In this document: piece by piece, positions 33,872 to 43,832 of the stretch
Layout of the letters: every line of letters begins with the position of its first letter
Position numbering within the stretch: position 1 is the first letter of the stretch
Assembly: GCA_942486035.1 (NCBI GenBank)
Contig: CALNXK010000156.1
Location: 336,001 to 400,000, forward strand
Length of the DNA: 64,000 bases
Source of the DNA: Porites lobata
Lineage: Eukaryota; Cnidaria; Anthozoa; Scleractinia; Poritidae
Direction: 5' to 3'
Translations under genes and position numbers: made by a program
Notes under the pieces: generated by a model
Seen by the model: only the letters and a program-made list of their open reading frames with translations
Told to the model about the DNA's origin: nothing
The model's database searches: none

Positions 33872-34477
33872 ATGGATAATACCGCCAACATTCTCATTAT
33901 TGGTCATTCATTTGTGAGGCGTTTACAGACATTCCTCACCGAACATCACGATAGGCGTGCCGCTCTCAACATGAACTTGCCTCACGAAAATATATCTTTT
34001 CTAGGCATTGGCGGTAGAACCGTCTCTAAAATGCTGTCATTTGATTTGGATAAAATTAAGGCTTTTCAGCCAAAGGTTATCATTTTAGAACTGGGAACTA
34101 ATGATTTGTGTGTAGTGGGGCAGCGCCCCGAATCTGTTGGTTCAGATATTGAACATTTAGTTCAAGTCCTCCATGATCACTGTGGAGCAGAGTTTATAAT
34201 GGTATGCCTAGTAATTTACCGGTCTGCTATTCCTCCACACGTTCCCGATTTCAGCCACAAAGTAGACCTTCTCAATAAATATCTCAAAGTGGTCCTCGAA
34301 CCACTCCCTTATGCTGAAGCTTGGAGCCATAGAGGGCTTCAAAGTCCATCTATTGCCGTTTTATGCCGAGACGGCGTTCATTTGAACGCAGCGGGTAACT
34401 TTGCTCTTTATCGTAGCTATAGGGGAGCCATACTATTCGCCTTGAAGAAGTTAGCCACTTTTTCTGAGGCTCAGTGA
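33872..34477 (+). CDS. SGNH/GDSL-type hydrolase ORF of the Ngaro element
   Basis: An intact 201-residue frame from ATG to TGA. Block I is IGHSFVRRL with the nucleophile-type Ser at residue 13. Block II is LGIGGRTV (Gly 45/47). Block III is LELGTNDLC (Asn 77). Block V is DGVHLNAAG, with Asp 167 and His 170 of the D-x-x-H dyad. All four SGNH catalytic blocks are therefore present. SGNH-like ORFs are known as accessory genes in some Ngaro elements; the substrate and role in transposition are unknown. It lies upstream of gag and is the only fully intact full-length ORF of the element's enzymatic set. A host-derived esterase is the alternative, but the position inside A1..A2 argues for the element. 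Confidence 0.85.
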   Translation: MDNTANILIIGHSFVRRLQTFLTEHHDRRAALNMNLPHENISFLGIGGRTVSKMLSFDLDKIKAFQPKVIILELGTNDLCVVGQRPESVGSDIEHLVQVLHDHCGAEFIMVCLVIYRSAIPPHVPDFSHKVDLLNKYLKVVLEPLPYAEAWSHRGLQSPSIAVLCRDGVHLNAAGNFALYRSYRGAILFALKKLATFSEAQ

Positions 34478-34862
34478 CAGATTCCAACTTGTCTATCCAG
34501 TCATGCATTCTACTTTCGTTGTAACCGTCCTTTATGGCGGACAGGAGAGCTTTATCTTTTGTTATAGGATATTGTATTTATTTTACGGACCGGTTCCTCT
34601 GTCCGGCGCTTTAGCATGTTCAATGCGGCGTCTCCAATTTGGAAATTGCCAAACATGCTGCCGATTTTTCTTTTATTGCCGGTTCCGTTTTTTCTCTCTC
34701 CAATCTGTAATTTGAGCAGAATGCTACTGGATTGGAAACCCCCCACCTCCCTTCCCACTCACTCTTTTACTATTTTATCTCCCATACCAACGCCTTAGGC
34801 TTATTTATTCAAGTTCCTTTGCTTGCGGTCTAGATTTGCTTGAAATTGAACCATATTCCACG

Positions 34863-36011
34863 ATGATGACTAGAGGCAAGCGAAGTTCTACCGCAACAGC
34901 CTCCAGCGCACCAGTTAAACGCCCGAGGGCCATGGCCCGCAGTACATCTCGCCCCACCAAGTCCAAGAGGCCCAAGCAGACCTCTCGAGTACACTCGGTT
35001 CCTGCTCTCAACCCACCCGAAGTGCCGCACCCAAGCGAACTTTCCCGAGAGCCGGCGATCAGTGGGCCATCCTCAGTCTCAAGTCCCGCGGCCTCGAGTT
35101 CAGTTGTCTCTCAGAATATGGTTTCAAGCATCACGAGTGCTATTTCTTCGGCTGTACTTGAAAGCCTGAAGTCCGCAGGAATAATCCCTCAAGAGCTAGT
35201 ACAGACATCCGACCCTGCTGCTGCTGTACAGGGGTCAGTAGCGCAGGTTGTTCAAAACCTAACTGGTGAGGGCCACACTTTAACTTCTACCTCCATTACT
35301 AGCGGGCCAGAGACCGACCACAGGCTCGATAAAATCCATACCTTAATTTCCGTTCCACTCTCGAGTAGAGTTCCAGACAAAATTCAATCTAAAATATGGG
35401 CCAACGAATATATCGATCTCGGAACTCTTCTATCGTCCTTGCCAGGCGATCCCAAAGACAACTTCACGGTAAAATCATCTGGATCCAACCAGCTTGTGGT
35501 CAGTCTCGAACCCGTCCAAAACTCTAAGCGCATTACTAGCATCGATCAATGGACTACCGCATTTCAGGTTTTTGTTGCCGTCTATACCATCCGATTCCCG
35601 GACAGCGCTCCCGGATTAATGAAATACAGTGCGACAGTGCGCGATCTGGCGGCAAAAAACGCTCATTGGCGTTATTATGATGAAAATTTTCGCTATTTAC
35701 GTCAAAAATCTCTTTTCCCTTTGGACGAAGTACATTGGGAATTGTGGTTGCAGGCGCACCACATGACCAAACTTTCACCCTCAAACAATCCGCCTAACTC
35801 GTTTAACCGGCAATCAAAGCAGCCCTTTCCGCGAGGATTCTGCTGGAAATTCCACCAAGGTGAAAGATGTTTTGGGTGTAATTTCAAACACGCCTGCTTT
35901 AAATGTGGAGGCGATCACCCTGCCACAAAATGCAAGTCGGGAAAACCAACAGTCGCCACCTCTCGCACTGTCGCATCCAGTCCAACTACCAACACCAGTC
36001 AAAGTAAATAG
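34863..36011 (+). CDS. Gag-like protein of the Ngaro element
   Basis: 383 residues from ATG 34,863 (MMTRGKRSS) to TAG. The N-terminus is basic and Ser/Pro-rich (VKRPRAMARSTSRPTKSKRP). The middle holds a conserved globular segment (WANEYIDLGTLLSSLP, WTTAFQVFVAVY, WELWLQAH). The C-terminus is cysteine/histidine-rich: CWKFHQGERCFGCNFKHACF KCGGDH..TKC, including a CX2CX3HX4C knuckle. This is the gag layout of DIRS-order elements in animals. The open frame extends slightly upstream of the chosen ATG without another ATG. The 3' end overlaps the start of pol in a different frame, so pol expression probably needs reinitiation or frameshifting. Confidence 0.75.
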   Translation: MMTRGKRSSTATASSAPVKRPRAMARSTSRPTKSKRPKQTSRVHSVPALNPPEVPHPSELSREPAISGPSSVSSPAASSSVVSQNMVSSITSAISSAVLESLKSAGIIPQELVQTSDPAAAVQGSVAQVVQNLTGEGHTLTSTSITSGPETDHRLDKIHTLISVPLSSRVPDKIQSKIWANEYIDLGTLLSSLPGDPKDNFTVKSSGSNQLVVSLEPVQNSKRITSIDQWTTAFQVFVAVYTIRFPDSAPGLMKYSATVRDLAAKNAHWRYYDENFRYLRQKSLFPLDEVHWELWLQAHHMTKLSPSNNPPNSFNRQSKQPFPRGFCWKFHQGERCFGCNFKHACFKCGGDHPATKCKSGKPTVATSRTVASSPTTNTSQSK

Positions 36012-37561
36012 ATTACATTTTTACCTAGATGGCTATCCAACTAAATTGAAAGACTATCTTTTAAATGGATTTCAACATGGGTTTTTATTGGCTTATGTAG
36101 GGCCCCACAAACCCTCCAGTTGCAAAAATCTTTTATCCGCTACTCAAAACCCTGTAGCCGTTTCCGATAAACTGTCAAAAGAATTAAGTCTAGGTCGGAT
36201 TGCAGGGCCATTTTTAGAACGACCTTTTCCTTCATTACGCATTTCTCCGCTTGGTTTAATTCCTAAAAAGACGCCAGGAGAATTTCGCCTTATTCACCAC
36301 CTATCTTTTCCTTACGGTGATTCTATTAACTCTTGTATTCCTAACGATGCCTCTACGGTTAAATATGCCTCGATTGACGATGCGGTTAGACTTATCAGGC
36401 GCACAGGCGGGGGCTGCCCCTAGCTAAGACAGATGTCAAAAACGCTTTTCGTCTAATTCCAATAAATCCATGCGACTATGATTTGTTAGGTTTTGTTGGG
36501 AGGACAGCTTCTATTTTGATAAATGCCTGCCGATGGGAGCCAGTTCCTCTTGCAAAATTTGGGAAAGCTTTTCAACCGCTCTCGAGTGGATTGCTAAGTC
36601 TAAGTTAGCTATCTCAGGTGTTTTACACCTTTTAGATGATTTCCTTCTCATAGACAAAACTTTCTCAGCTTGTGAACAAAATCTGTCTAGGTTTTTAGCG
36701 ATGTGTGACGACTTGGGTGTCCCCATGGCGCCTGAAAAGACAATGGGTCCCAGTAGTGTTTTATGTTTCGCCGGAATAGAACTAGACACTGACAAAATGG
36801 AGGCTCGCCTCCCAGAAGAAAAGCTAAGAAAATGTGTTACTCTTATTTATGAATTTCTCAAGCGTTAAAAAGTCTCCCTTAAGGAGATGCAATCCCTTAT
36901 TGGTCTTCTGAACTTCACTTGTTCAGTCGTTATACCCGGCAGGACCTTTCTTAGACGAATGATTAATTTGACAGTTGGGGTCAATCGCCCGACTCATTTA
37001 ATTAGATTAACGCGTATAGTCAAGGACGATCTTAAGCTCTGGTTAGAATTTTTAACACAATTCAATGGCAAATCATTCTTCTTAGACTTTCAATGGCTTT
37101 CATCACCTCACTTGCATCTTTATACTGATGCTTCTGGCTCTCTAGGCTATGGAGCGGTGTTTCGTCAGAATTGGTTTTACGGTCCGTGGCCCCCATCCTG
37201 GACCTCTAAGAATATTATTGTGCTAGAAATGTTTCCTATTGTTATCAGTATAAAAATATGGGGTACTCAGCTGGCGAACAAATGCATAACCTTTCACACC
37301 GACAATCAAGCCTTGTCGGAAGTAATTAATAAAAAGACGACTAAAGATAGGGAGCTGTTGGTTCTTCTTCGTGCCTTGGTTCTATCATGTTTGCAGAACA
37401 ATATCTTATTTAAAGCTGTACACCTCCCAGGCGTTCATAACACGAAAGCTGATGCTTTATCGCGTTTACAGGTGACCAAATTCAAGTCCCTGTCCAAGGA
37501 CATGGCGCCAGAACCAACAGCTGTGCCTCCCCAACTGTTACCAGAGAACTGGCAGTTATAA
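36003..37561 (+). pseudogene. Ngaro pol: reverse transcriptase and RNase H, frameshifted
   Basis: RT begins VKVNRLHFYLDGYPTKLKDY, in a frame overlapping gag. It continues through RISPLGLIPKKTPGEFRLIH HLSFP, KTDVKNAFRLIPI (first catalytic Asp), CLPMGASSSCKIW and LLDDFLLID (catalytic Asp pair at 36,635-36,640). RNase H follows with LYTDASGSLGYGAV, FHTDNQAL and HLPGVHNTKADALSRLQ. Frame changes occur near 36,415-36,421 and near 36,493, and a TAA lies at 36,866. Catalytic residues remain visible, so the damage is recent or tolerated in a copy mobilised in trans. No methyltransferase domain follows. Confidence 0.8.
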
Positions 37562-37584
37562 CAAAAACTCTTTTAGAGGCAAGC

Positions 37585-38487
37585 TTGAGTAACGCTTCTG
37601 TATCCGTTTATAAACGACCTTGGAAGTTATTTACAGATTGGTCGGCTTCTTATTTAGGTGATATGCCTATTAATTTGCCTCTTCAACCGGCCATACTGGC
37701 CCTTTTTATCGCGCATCTATACTCTAGGAGTTATTCTTCTTCGTCAGTAACCACTTACATTTCTGCTATTAGTTACGTTCATAAACTTGCTGGTGTCGCT
37801 GATCCTACTGAGACGCCACTTATTATACAAATTTTAAAGGGTTATCGGAAACTAACTCCCGTCAATGATGTCAGGTTACCTATTACTTTACCAGTATTAC
37901 GGAACTTAATTAGAGCTTTCGAGCATTCCCTTTCATCACATTACCAGTCTCGTCTCATGTCTGCCATGTGTGCTTTGGCATTTTTCGCTTTTCTCCGCAT
38001 TGGGGAGTTAACAGCCTCTCGAGGCAACACTACCAATATCATTAATCTTTCGCAACTAGACCGACTGGTTGATGCTCAAGGCCGAATTCAGGCACTGCAA
38101 CTTACCTTGCATAACTACAAGCATAAGAATTCTGGGCCACCTTTTGTTATTTTTATCTATCCTGAAAGGTCATGCTGTCCAGTTCAGTTGATCTTAAACT
38201 TTTTAGCTGTGCGAGGGTCGGTATCCGGCCCTCTTTTTTGTTGGCCCGACGGAAGTCCGATTACTAGATCCTATTTAGTTGAGTGACTTAACGCAGCACT
38301 TACATTTTGTAACTTAGACACAAAGCTATATAAATCGCACAGTTTTCGCATTGGCGCTGCCAGCTGGGCATCTGCCAAGGGGTTTTCAGACTCCCAAATT
38401 CGCTTGCTAGGTCGCTGGCAATCCAGCGCTTTTCTTCGTTATATTAGAACTCCGAGTTTAGGAACAACTTTAGATACTAGTACCTGA
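37585..38487 (+). pseudogene. Ngaro tyrosine recombinase with one internal stop
   Basis: The frame is open 37,585-38,283, then TGA at 38,284-38,286 interrupts SYLVE*LNAALTF. It continues in the same frame to TGA at 38,485. Catalytic residues of the tyrosine-recombinase fold are visible: Arg in AFLRIGELTAS (37,996-37,998), the H-x-x-R motif in HSFRIGAASWAS (38,338-38,349), LGRWQSSAF, and Tyr in LRYIRTP (38,450-38,452). The first 70 residues resemble the SAM-like core-binding domain (YLGDMPINL..YSSSSVTTYISAISYVHKL). The stop falls between the first Arg and HxxR, so the single copy gives an inactive product. Confidence 0.85.
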
Positions 38488-38570
38488 AAACACAAACAGG
38501 CGTTGTGTTTTCGTCCTCCTTTTCGCCAACAGCCTTCGGGTGGGGCTGGGCCGCTTAGGAGCGACCCGTG

Positions 38571-38820
38571 GCCTTTTTCTTCTGGCCCTCACCTTTGCTA
38601 GACCTATAAATTCGTAAACATTATTTCATATTTTAACATTGATAAGATGATTTTGCAGATTTGAATAAAACCGGCCATTAACTTGGCCATGTTTTTAATC
38701 CCAGACCATAGTCTCGGTTTTCTTTGTTTCCTAAGTTAGGCGTCTAGCAAACAAAGCTCGGCTGTTGGCAGTAAAGGGGGGTTTATTGTTAGTGTTTCAG
38801 TAAACCGGGGAGGAGACATA
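38571..38820 (+). repeat. Ngaro direct repeat B1
   Basis: 250 bp, starts GCCTTTTTCTTCTGGCCCTC and ends GGGGAGGAGACATA. It matches B2 except for a 4-bp difference (CCTAAGTTAGG here, CCTAATTAAGTTAGG in B2) and a substitution in the G-run context. Confidence 0.9.
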
Positions 38821-38821
38821 A

Positions 38822-39188
38822 ATGAGTTTATTTGGAACCAAATAAAAATTTTTATGTCTCCCCTTCCAATTTCTTCAATGCATGGATTTTGGGGGGTGGG
38901 GTCGATTGCGGCTTCAAAGGCTTAGAGGCTCTCGAATGTGAACTTTGAATTATCTTACAATGGTTTACGATCGCATGAGAATCACAAGACCAAAAGTAAA
39001 ATTACTTTTGGGTAATAATCACGAGCTCCTATCGTAAGGCCACTCAAAGTAAATCTACTTAGTCTCGATCTCATTATCTCGCGGAGACCCTTTATAAGAG
39101 GGTGTAACCTTTTGTTAATCCTCTCGGTCCGAAAGCTGACATCAAGCCGAATCTTCGATAGCTGACCCGCTTATCCTTTGAACAAGCA
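38822..39188 (+). repeat. Ngaro direct repeat A2
   Basis: Second copy of A1 at a constant 5,391-bp offset, directly abutting B1. The B1/A2 junction has the sequence expected of a circular-intermediate junction. Confidence 0.9.
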
Positions 39189-39255
39189 ATCGACCCGCCT
39201 CCTCCCCAATCTTCCACCTTTTTTACTTGCTTTAGGTATTTCTTGTAGTTTAGTT

Positions 39256-39509
39256 GCCTTTTTCTTCTGGCCCTCACCTTTGCTAGACCTATAAATTCGT
39301 AAACATTATTTCATATTTTAACATTGATAAGATGATTTTGCAGATTTGAATAAAACCGGCCATTAACTTGGCCATGTTTTTAATCCCAGACCATAGTCTC
39401 GGTTTTCTTTGTTTCCTAATTAAGTTAGGCGTCTAGCAAACAAAGCTCGGCTGTTGGCAGTAGAGGGGGGTTTATTGTTAGTGTTTCAGTAAACCGGGGA
39501 GGAGACATA
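39256..39509 (+). repeat. Ngaro direct repeat B2 (right end)
   Basis: 254 bp. It ends GGAGACATA next to AAAAAGAATTAACG, where homology to unit 1 resumes. A 67-bp segment containing CCGCCTCCTCCCCAATC separates it from A2. Confidence 0.9.
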
Positions 39510-40500
39510 AAAAGAATTAACGAAATGTTTGTTTTGTCCCCCAAAGTCTAGATAAATATATTTGCAAGAATTTGAATAATAAAGATCACGTTGAGTTCAA
39601 TAAATTTTTCCCCTCAAAAGAATCAATTTAAACCTAAATTTGTTTAAGAAGAGGAAAAAGCTCTAGTTTACCTTTGTCATCAAAAGGTTAGTTAGTTAGT
39701 TAGTTATATATTTGGAAAAAATAAATTCAATAAAGAATGATGATGTATTGACTTTTTTAGTTTCAATGTTTGCTCAAAAGGGTTTTCTCTATATGCAAAT
39801 AAAGCTTTGTAAGCCTTTCTGGTTGTTTTAACTAGACCTCCTTTTTAACCGGCAGTACGTAGTGTTTCCAAGTGTCCTGGAACGTGATATTCGTGAACTG
39901 ATGTGTTGTGGTGCGATTGATCATTCACCTTTAACAGAATCCTTTTTGTTATTCAAACTCCTTTTAGTGATGTGCGCAACCGTAAAATTCAAGAATTTCT
40001 TTGGTCGAGCATATGGCAGATCAAGCAGATATCAAGACTATCAACTCGGTCGCCCTGGCCAATGGCAAGTGTTTCTCTCGGTAGCCCCGGCCCGCGCCGT
40101 TAAACTCTTGTACGGATTTGCTTTCTTGTTGTTAAATTTTGAATAAATGTATTTTGTGCGCCAAAACATGAATAACTGGGTCACCAGTAATAGTCCAACA
40201 CATTCAAAGATTTTCTCTGTTTATTTGTAAACGAAACTAAAGAAAGATTCACGTAGAGTGTTGTGTTGTATTCGTTTTCGATTATAATGTTTCTATACTC
40301 TGCGCATAAATGCACTTTATTTTGGTGTAGGCGTATTTAGCTCGAGAGTTCTAAGCGAGGACACTATTTTTCCTCTCCTTATAACTGAAGGCGGGACCGT
40401 CATTTTACGTGAATATCCGAGACACGCGAACGCCCAGCCGTATGTAGGGAAAAGACAGTACCTTCATTTCTCAGTTGTTTTTAGATTCCGAGTATTGTTC
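39510..40500. other. Tail of duplication unit 2 after the Ngaro insertion
   Basis: Homologous to 22,060-23,030 up to about 40,345. Beyond that the sequence differs from unit 1, which has a foldback element at that point. No exon was recognised. The reverse complement near 40,500-40,543 resembles a tRNA-type A box but no B box follows. Confidence 0.55.
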
Positions 40501-40571
40501 TGGCCCCGGGGATCGTACCACCGACTGAGCCAGTCCTGCAAAAAATGAAGCTTAAACGCGTAGATTTATTC

Positions 40572-40573
40572 TG

Positions 40574-40650
<77 letters not shown>

Positions 40651-40680
40651 CATCATCATTATTACTATTATTATTATTTT
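40572..40680 (+). repeat. (TTA)n microsatellite
   Basis: About 36 TTA units with CATCAT interruption near 40,650. The poly-Leu/poly-Ile frames on both strands are artefacts of the repeat. The corresponding place in front of paralog 2 (24,210-24,255) has only a T-rich stretch, so the expansion is specific to this copy. Confidence 0.95.
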
Positions 40681-40879
40681 GTGGGGGGGAGGGTTGTTGT
40701 TGTCGTTGTATTTTTTTTCCTCTCCCCCTCTCTCTCTCTTAGCAACACATTGGTAACGGAAGGAAGCCTCTCTTAAATAATACATTTAAAAAATCCACCA
40801 ATAAAGATAAACTTGTTATTTTCATCGACAATATTCCTTCAAAGATAAAATTAACTATGAAAGTATATCAAGGTTTCGT

Positions 40880-41100
40880 CACCAGCTCCTTTTGTCCGAG
40901 TGGGGACTAGGGTGGGGTGTTAATAAGTCACGCACAAGGGTTAAAAATAAAGGCCGCAAGTAAAATATCTTGTTACCGTAATGTGGCATATTTTATTCAG
41001 CTTTTGTCTGACCTCGTGGTAAGTAATTTATATGAGATCCAAGCTGCTTCATATCAACATCATTTCAACTGGTTAATCGTAAGACATTTATCGCCTTCCT
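40880..41100 (+). promoter_or_regulatory. Conserved upstream region of fibrinogen-like paralog 3
   Basis: The 220 bp before the signal-peptide exon are strongly conserved with 11,160-11,382 and, less strongly, 24,400-24,642: AGTGGGGACTAGGGTGGGGT, GTTAAAAATAAA..CCGCAAG and TAATGTGGCATATTTTATTC. GCATATTTTATT is a TATA-like candidate about 100 bp upstream of the ATG. Conservation could reflect recent duplication as well as function. Confidence 0.4.
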
Positions 41101-42906
41101 ATGAAGCAAGTCAAAAAGATGTTTCGTTTTACTCCTCTGTGCCTGGTTCTCGTCAGTGTCTTTTCTTCAGCAACAAGGTAACAGTATTTCTAATTTATAC
41201 CTGATTTGAACAAATGACGAGTTCGTGAAACAAAAATATCTTCACTCTCTTGATGAGAGGCTGTCCCTAGTTTGCCTTCATTTTACCTTGTTTACACTAA
41301 GATTTTTCACCCTGTGAAACAAATTTCAAAATTTATACTTTAAATTAAGCTTTGTTCGGTTACACGACTGTGCTGTTTTAGACTTCGTCTGCTCCTGTGC
41401 TTTCGCTTTAATGCAAAATTGATACAGAAGGTTTTAAGACATTTATAAACACACACTTTCGATTAAAGCAATACAGAAGAGCTAAAAAGGTTTCTATATT
41501 AGTTAATAACATTGACCGAAAATTGATATAAACTTAATGATTTTTAACCCTAATTGGAATGAGCTATGATGACTCTTTTCCATGCATTTCAACGCCTCTA
41601 GAAAATCCCTTTCGGGCGGCTTTCGAAACACTTTTGATTACACCATAAACAGCTTTCAGCAGCCTCAAACAGTGAAATTTCGGTAAAAGACAGAAAACAG
41701 AGTTTTAAGACATTGAGTTACACATCTAGCGCTTTTTTGGAGTATCAGTAAAATTAATATACAATCACATTTCAGATTCCGCACAAACTAAAGTACTAAC
41801 GCGGGTTAAACATTACTTACGTAGGGCTCTGGATAAGAATATCAGATATAAAGTGCTAGAGATGGACCCAAAGGGAAATCTTTACCTTCACAGGACTGCG
41901 CTTCTCTGCAAGAATGATATAATCAAACGACTCGTTAGCGGCAAATACCATCTCGTAGAATCGAGCCCCATTGGTAAGTCACTCAATATTTCCCACATAG
42001 GAAACCAGCGAAGGGCTTTATAAGTACTGTGATGAGTCGTATGCTGTAATGCTTCCAGACTTGTACTGAATTCGCATTGAATTAGCTTACTCTTGAACTG
42101 CTATAATGTTCGAAAAGAAAAGGAGTTCTACAGTGCCATTTTATATGTTTTCGTGCTTCCTTAAGCCACATTTTTTTCCAACAATAACTGAAAGGGAGTG
42201 CTGGTACTTTCCTAACTGAAGAAAACTCAGTTTAATTTAACTCGTTTTCGTTATGAACGCAGGTTTGTCCAAAGATTCTTCAGCACTCAATTGCAAGCAT
42301 CTCAAAACAAAAGTGCCTTCTGCCACGTCAGGCGTCTACTGGATTGACCCGGATGCTGGTTCCCATAGCAACGCTTTCCAAGCCTATTGCGACCAACAGA
42401 CGGACGGGGGAGGCTGGACTTTAGTCTGGAGTTATACCTTCACAGCTTATTCAAGCTTCACGTCTAGTGCAAACGCTGTCACTCCACGACCTGCATGGAC
42501 AGCCCGCGGCGCTAACACACGAGTGTCCGCCACAGTTCCACTGAGCGAGACGCATTATGAAGCTATGAACTTTGCTTTGTGGCGCTCCATTGGAAAAGAA
42601 TTCCTTATCAAGAGTAACATCAACAACTGGATCGCTTGCAAGGACGGTTCTGGAAGTCTCGTGATGCAGAAAGCGGGGTCCCTCTACTGTAAACTGGTCA
42701 AACAAGTTTCAAAGCAGTGTGCCGGTGCTGTGCCAAAGTCCATCGTGATGGACAGTAGCGGTCCTTATCTCAACAGTGCAAACCTCTACTATTTCTTCGA
42801 CGGTAATACGGGTGGAAATTGGCCCACACATGATCCATGTGGCAAAAATCAAGTGAATCAAGTAAAAGGTGTGGTTAATCCACATGGCAATATTTTTGTT
42901 CGATGA
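41101..42906 (+). CDS. Fibrinogen-like secreted protein, paralog 3
   Basis: Exon 1 (41,101-41,177) encodes MKQVKKMFRFTPLCLVLVSV then FSSATR, a signal peptide, and ends AAG|GTAACA. Exon 2 (41,776-41,973) lies between TTTCAG and GTAAGT and reads DSAQTKVLTRVKHYLRRALD onward. Exon 3 (42,263-42,906) is open and encodes LNCKHLKTKVPSATSGVYWI, YCDQQTDGGGWTLVWSYTFT, ETHYEAMNFALWR and HDPCGKN..GNIFVR. All splice sites seen in the family are kept and there is no stop, so this is the best candidate for the functional member. Exon 2 to exon 3 phase agrees (Gly split 1+2). Exon 1 to exon 2 does not (phase 2 to 1), as in the other copies, implying an unseen small exon or junction. AATAAA is at 43,087. Secreted, probably matrix or lectin-like; ligand unknown. 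Confidence 0.8.
42263..42906 (+). CDS. Exon 3 of fibrinogen-like paralog 3
   Basis: The 644-nt last exon is the same length as in the paralogs. Differences from paralog 2 cluster near the 3' part (AVPKSIVMDSSGPYLNSANL against VVPKTISMYSPGPSLNTASH), which may be a ligand-facing surface. That is inference. Confidence 0.8.
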
Positions 42907-43606
42907 GAAATTTCTCAAGCGCATGCTGAATATTGGGGAGGAACCAAAGATAAAATCGTTAAATGCTAATAAGCTCTCTAAGGGACTGTAAACAAAACTA
43001 GTAGCAAAAAGTTAAACTTAACAACTGAAAACTATACTACGGTTGTGTGGCAACAGGAGGCAGCGGAACCTTGTAAATGAATAGCCAATAAATATGGGTT
43101 CCTTATATTGCAAACGTTTCATTTATTGTCCAGCATTAAATAAGGTTTAGTTAACTATCGTCACCCAGTTAAATCATCTACTATTCCCACCGTCAAAGAG
43201 TAAAACAAAGTTAAATTATTTCCCTTGACCGATTTTTTTCTCGTTTTACGTTTTTCGCGTTAGACTGTTAATGAAAGTGACCACACGAAACACGCTGAAT
43301 ACACTCAACTCTCTCATAAGAGACACCTATCTAAGAAGGACACCTGGTGTTGGCCCCTGCCGTTTTCAAGTCATTTTACTGTACCTATACTCTCGAAAAC
43401 AAGACGAACACACTTCACTTCTGAAACCGCCAAAGGACATTTTAGAGGCAGTTTATGCCGTGAAAAATACGTCTAAGGGACTGTGCAATAATTACCTGGA
43501 GGGGGGCTGGGAAATGGGTGAAATATGCCCCAAAACTAAGTCATACCCCCCTCTCATTAAGCAAAAATTAATTTCACCATCCCCCCCTCCGTCACATAAT
43601 GATAAT

Positions 43607-43829
43607 AGGGACCTTAAGCAACAGCGTTTTTGAGCGACGGACGTCAACCGGAAGTGGACTTTTTGCATCATTGGGGAGTGGTTTGGTTGAAACTCTCGGG
43701 TAAATCGTCTTTAAAAGAGAAAAGAAACTCAGCAATACAAGTTTGTTAGCGTCAAGGCATATAAAAAGGGAGAAGGCCTCACTTCCGGTTGACGTGCGTC
43801 GCTCAAAAACATCTTTGCTTAAGGTCCCT
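43607..43829. mobile_element. 223-bp MITE with 3-bp AAT target duplication
   Basis: The ends AGGGACCTTAAGCAA and TTGCTTAAGGTCCCT, and inner GAGCGACGGACGTCAACCGG AAGTG against CACTTCCGGTTGACGTGCGT CGCTC, are inverted repeats. AAT flanks both sides (43,604-43,606 and 43,830-43,832). The homologous site near paralog 2 (AATGATAATATTAAGG, about 27,143) is empty. The terminal motif resembles that of 21,368-22,025 and, in its AGGG..CCCT plus AAT pattern, the MITE at 50,141-50,547. Confidence 0.9.
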
Positions 43830-43832
43830 AAT

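Larger units (their letters stand above)
33431..39509 (+). mobile_element. Ngaro-like (DIRS-order) tyrosine-recombinase retrotransposon, 6.08 kb
   Basis: Coding order is SGNH hydrolase, gag, RT-RNase H, tyrosine recombinase. Split direct repeats are arranged A1 (33,431-33,797), coding region, B1 (38,571-38,820), A2 (38,822-39,188), B2 (39,256-39,509), the B1-A2-B2 pattern of Ngaro/PAT elements. No methyltransferase lies between RNase H and recombinase, favouring Ngaro over DIRS/PAT. A1 and A2 are 367 bp each, with the same length and one visible difference (GCC/GTC near 33,674/39,065). The pre-insertion site is visible in unit 1 (ATATTAAAAAG near 22,056). No target duplication is apparent, as expected of recombinase integration. 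Pol carries two frameshifts and a stop, and the recombinase one stop, so this copy cannot move by itself. Confidence 0.85.

Noticed and set aside
40500..40543. tRNA or SINE on the minus strand (TGGCTCAGTCGGTGG A-box-like)
   Set aside because: No matching B box, cloverleaf or SINE tail was found.
40545..40785. Poly-Leu and poly-Ile frames on opposite strands
   Set aside because: Pure (TTA)n microsatellite.
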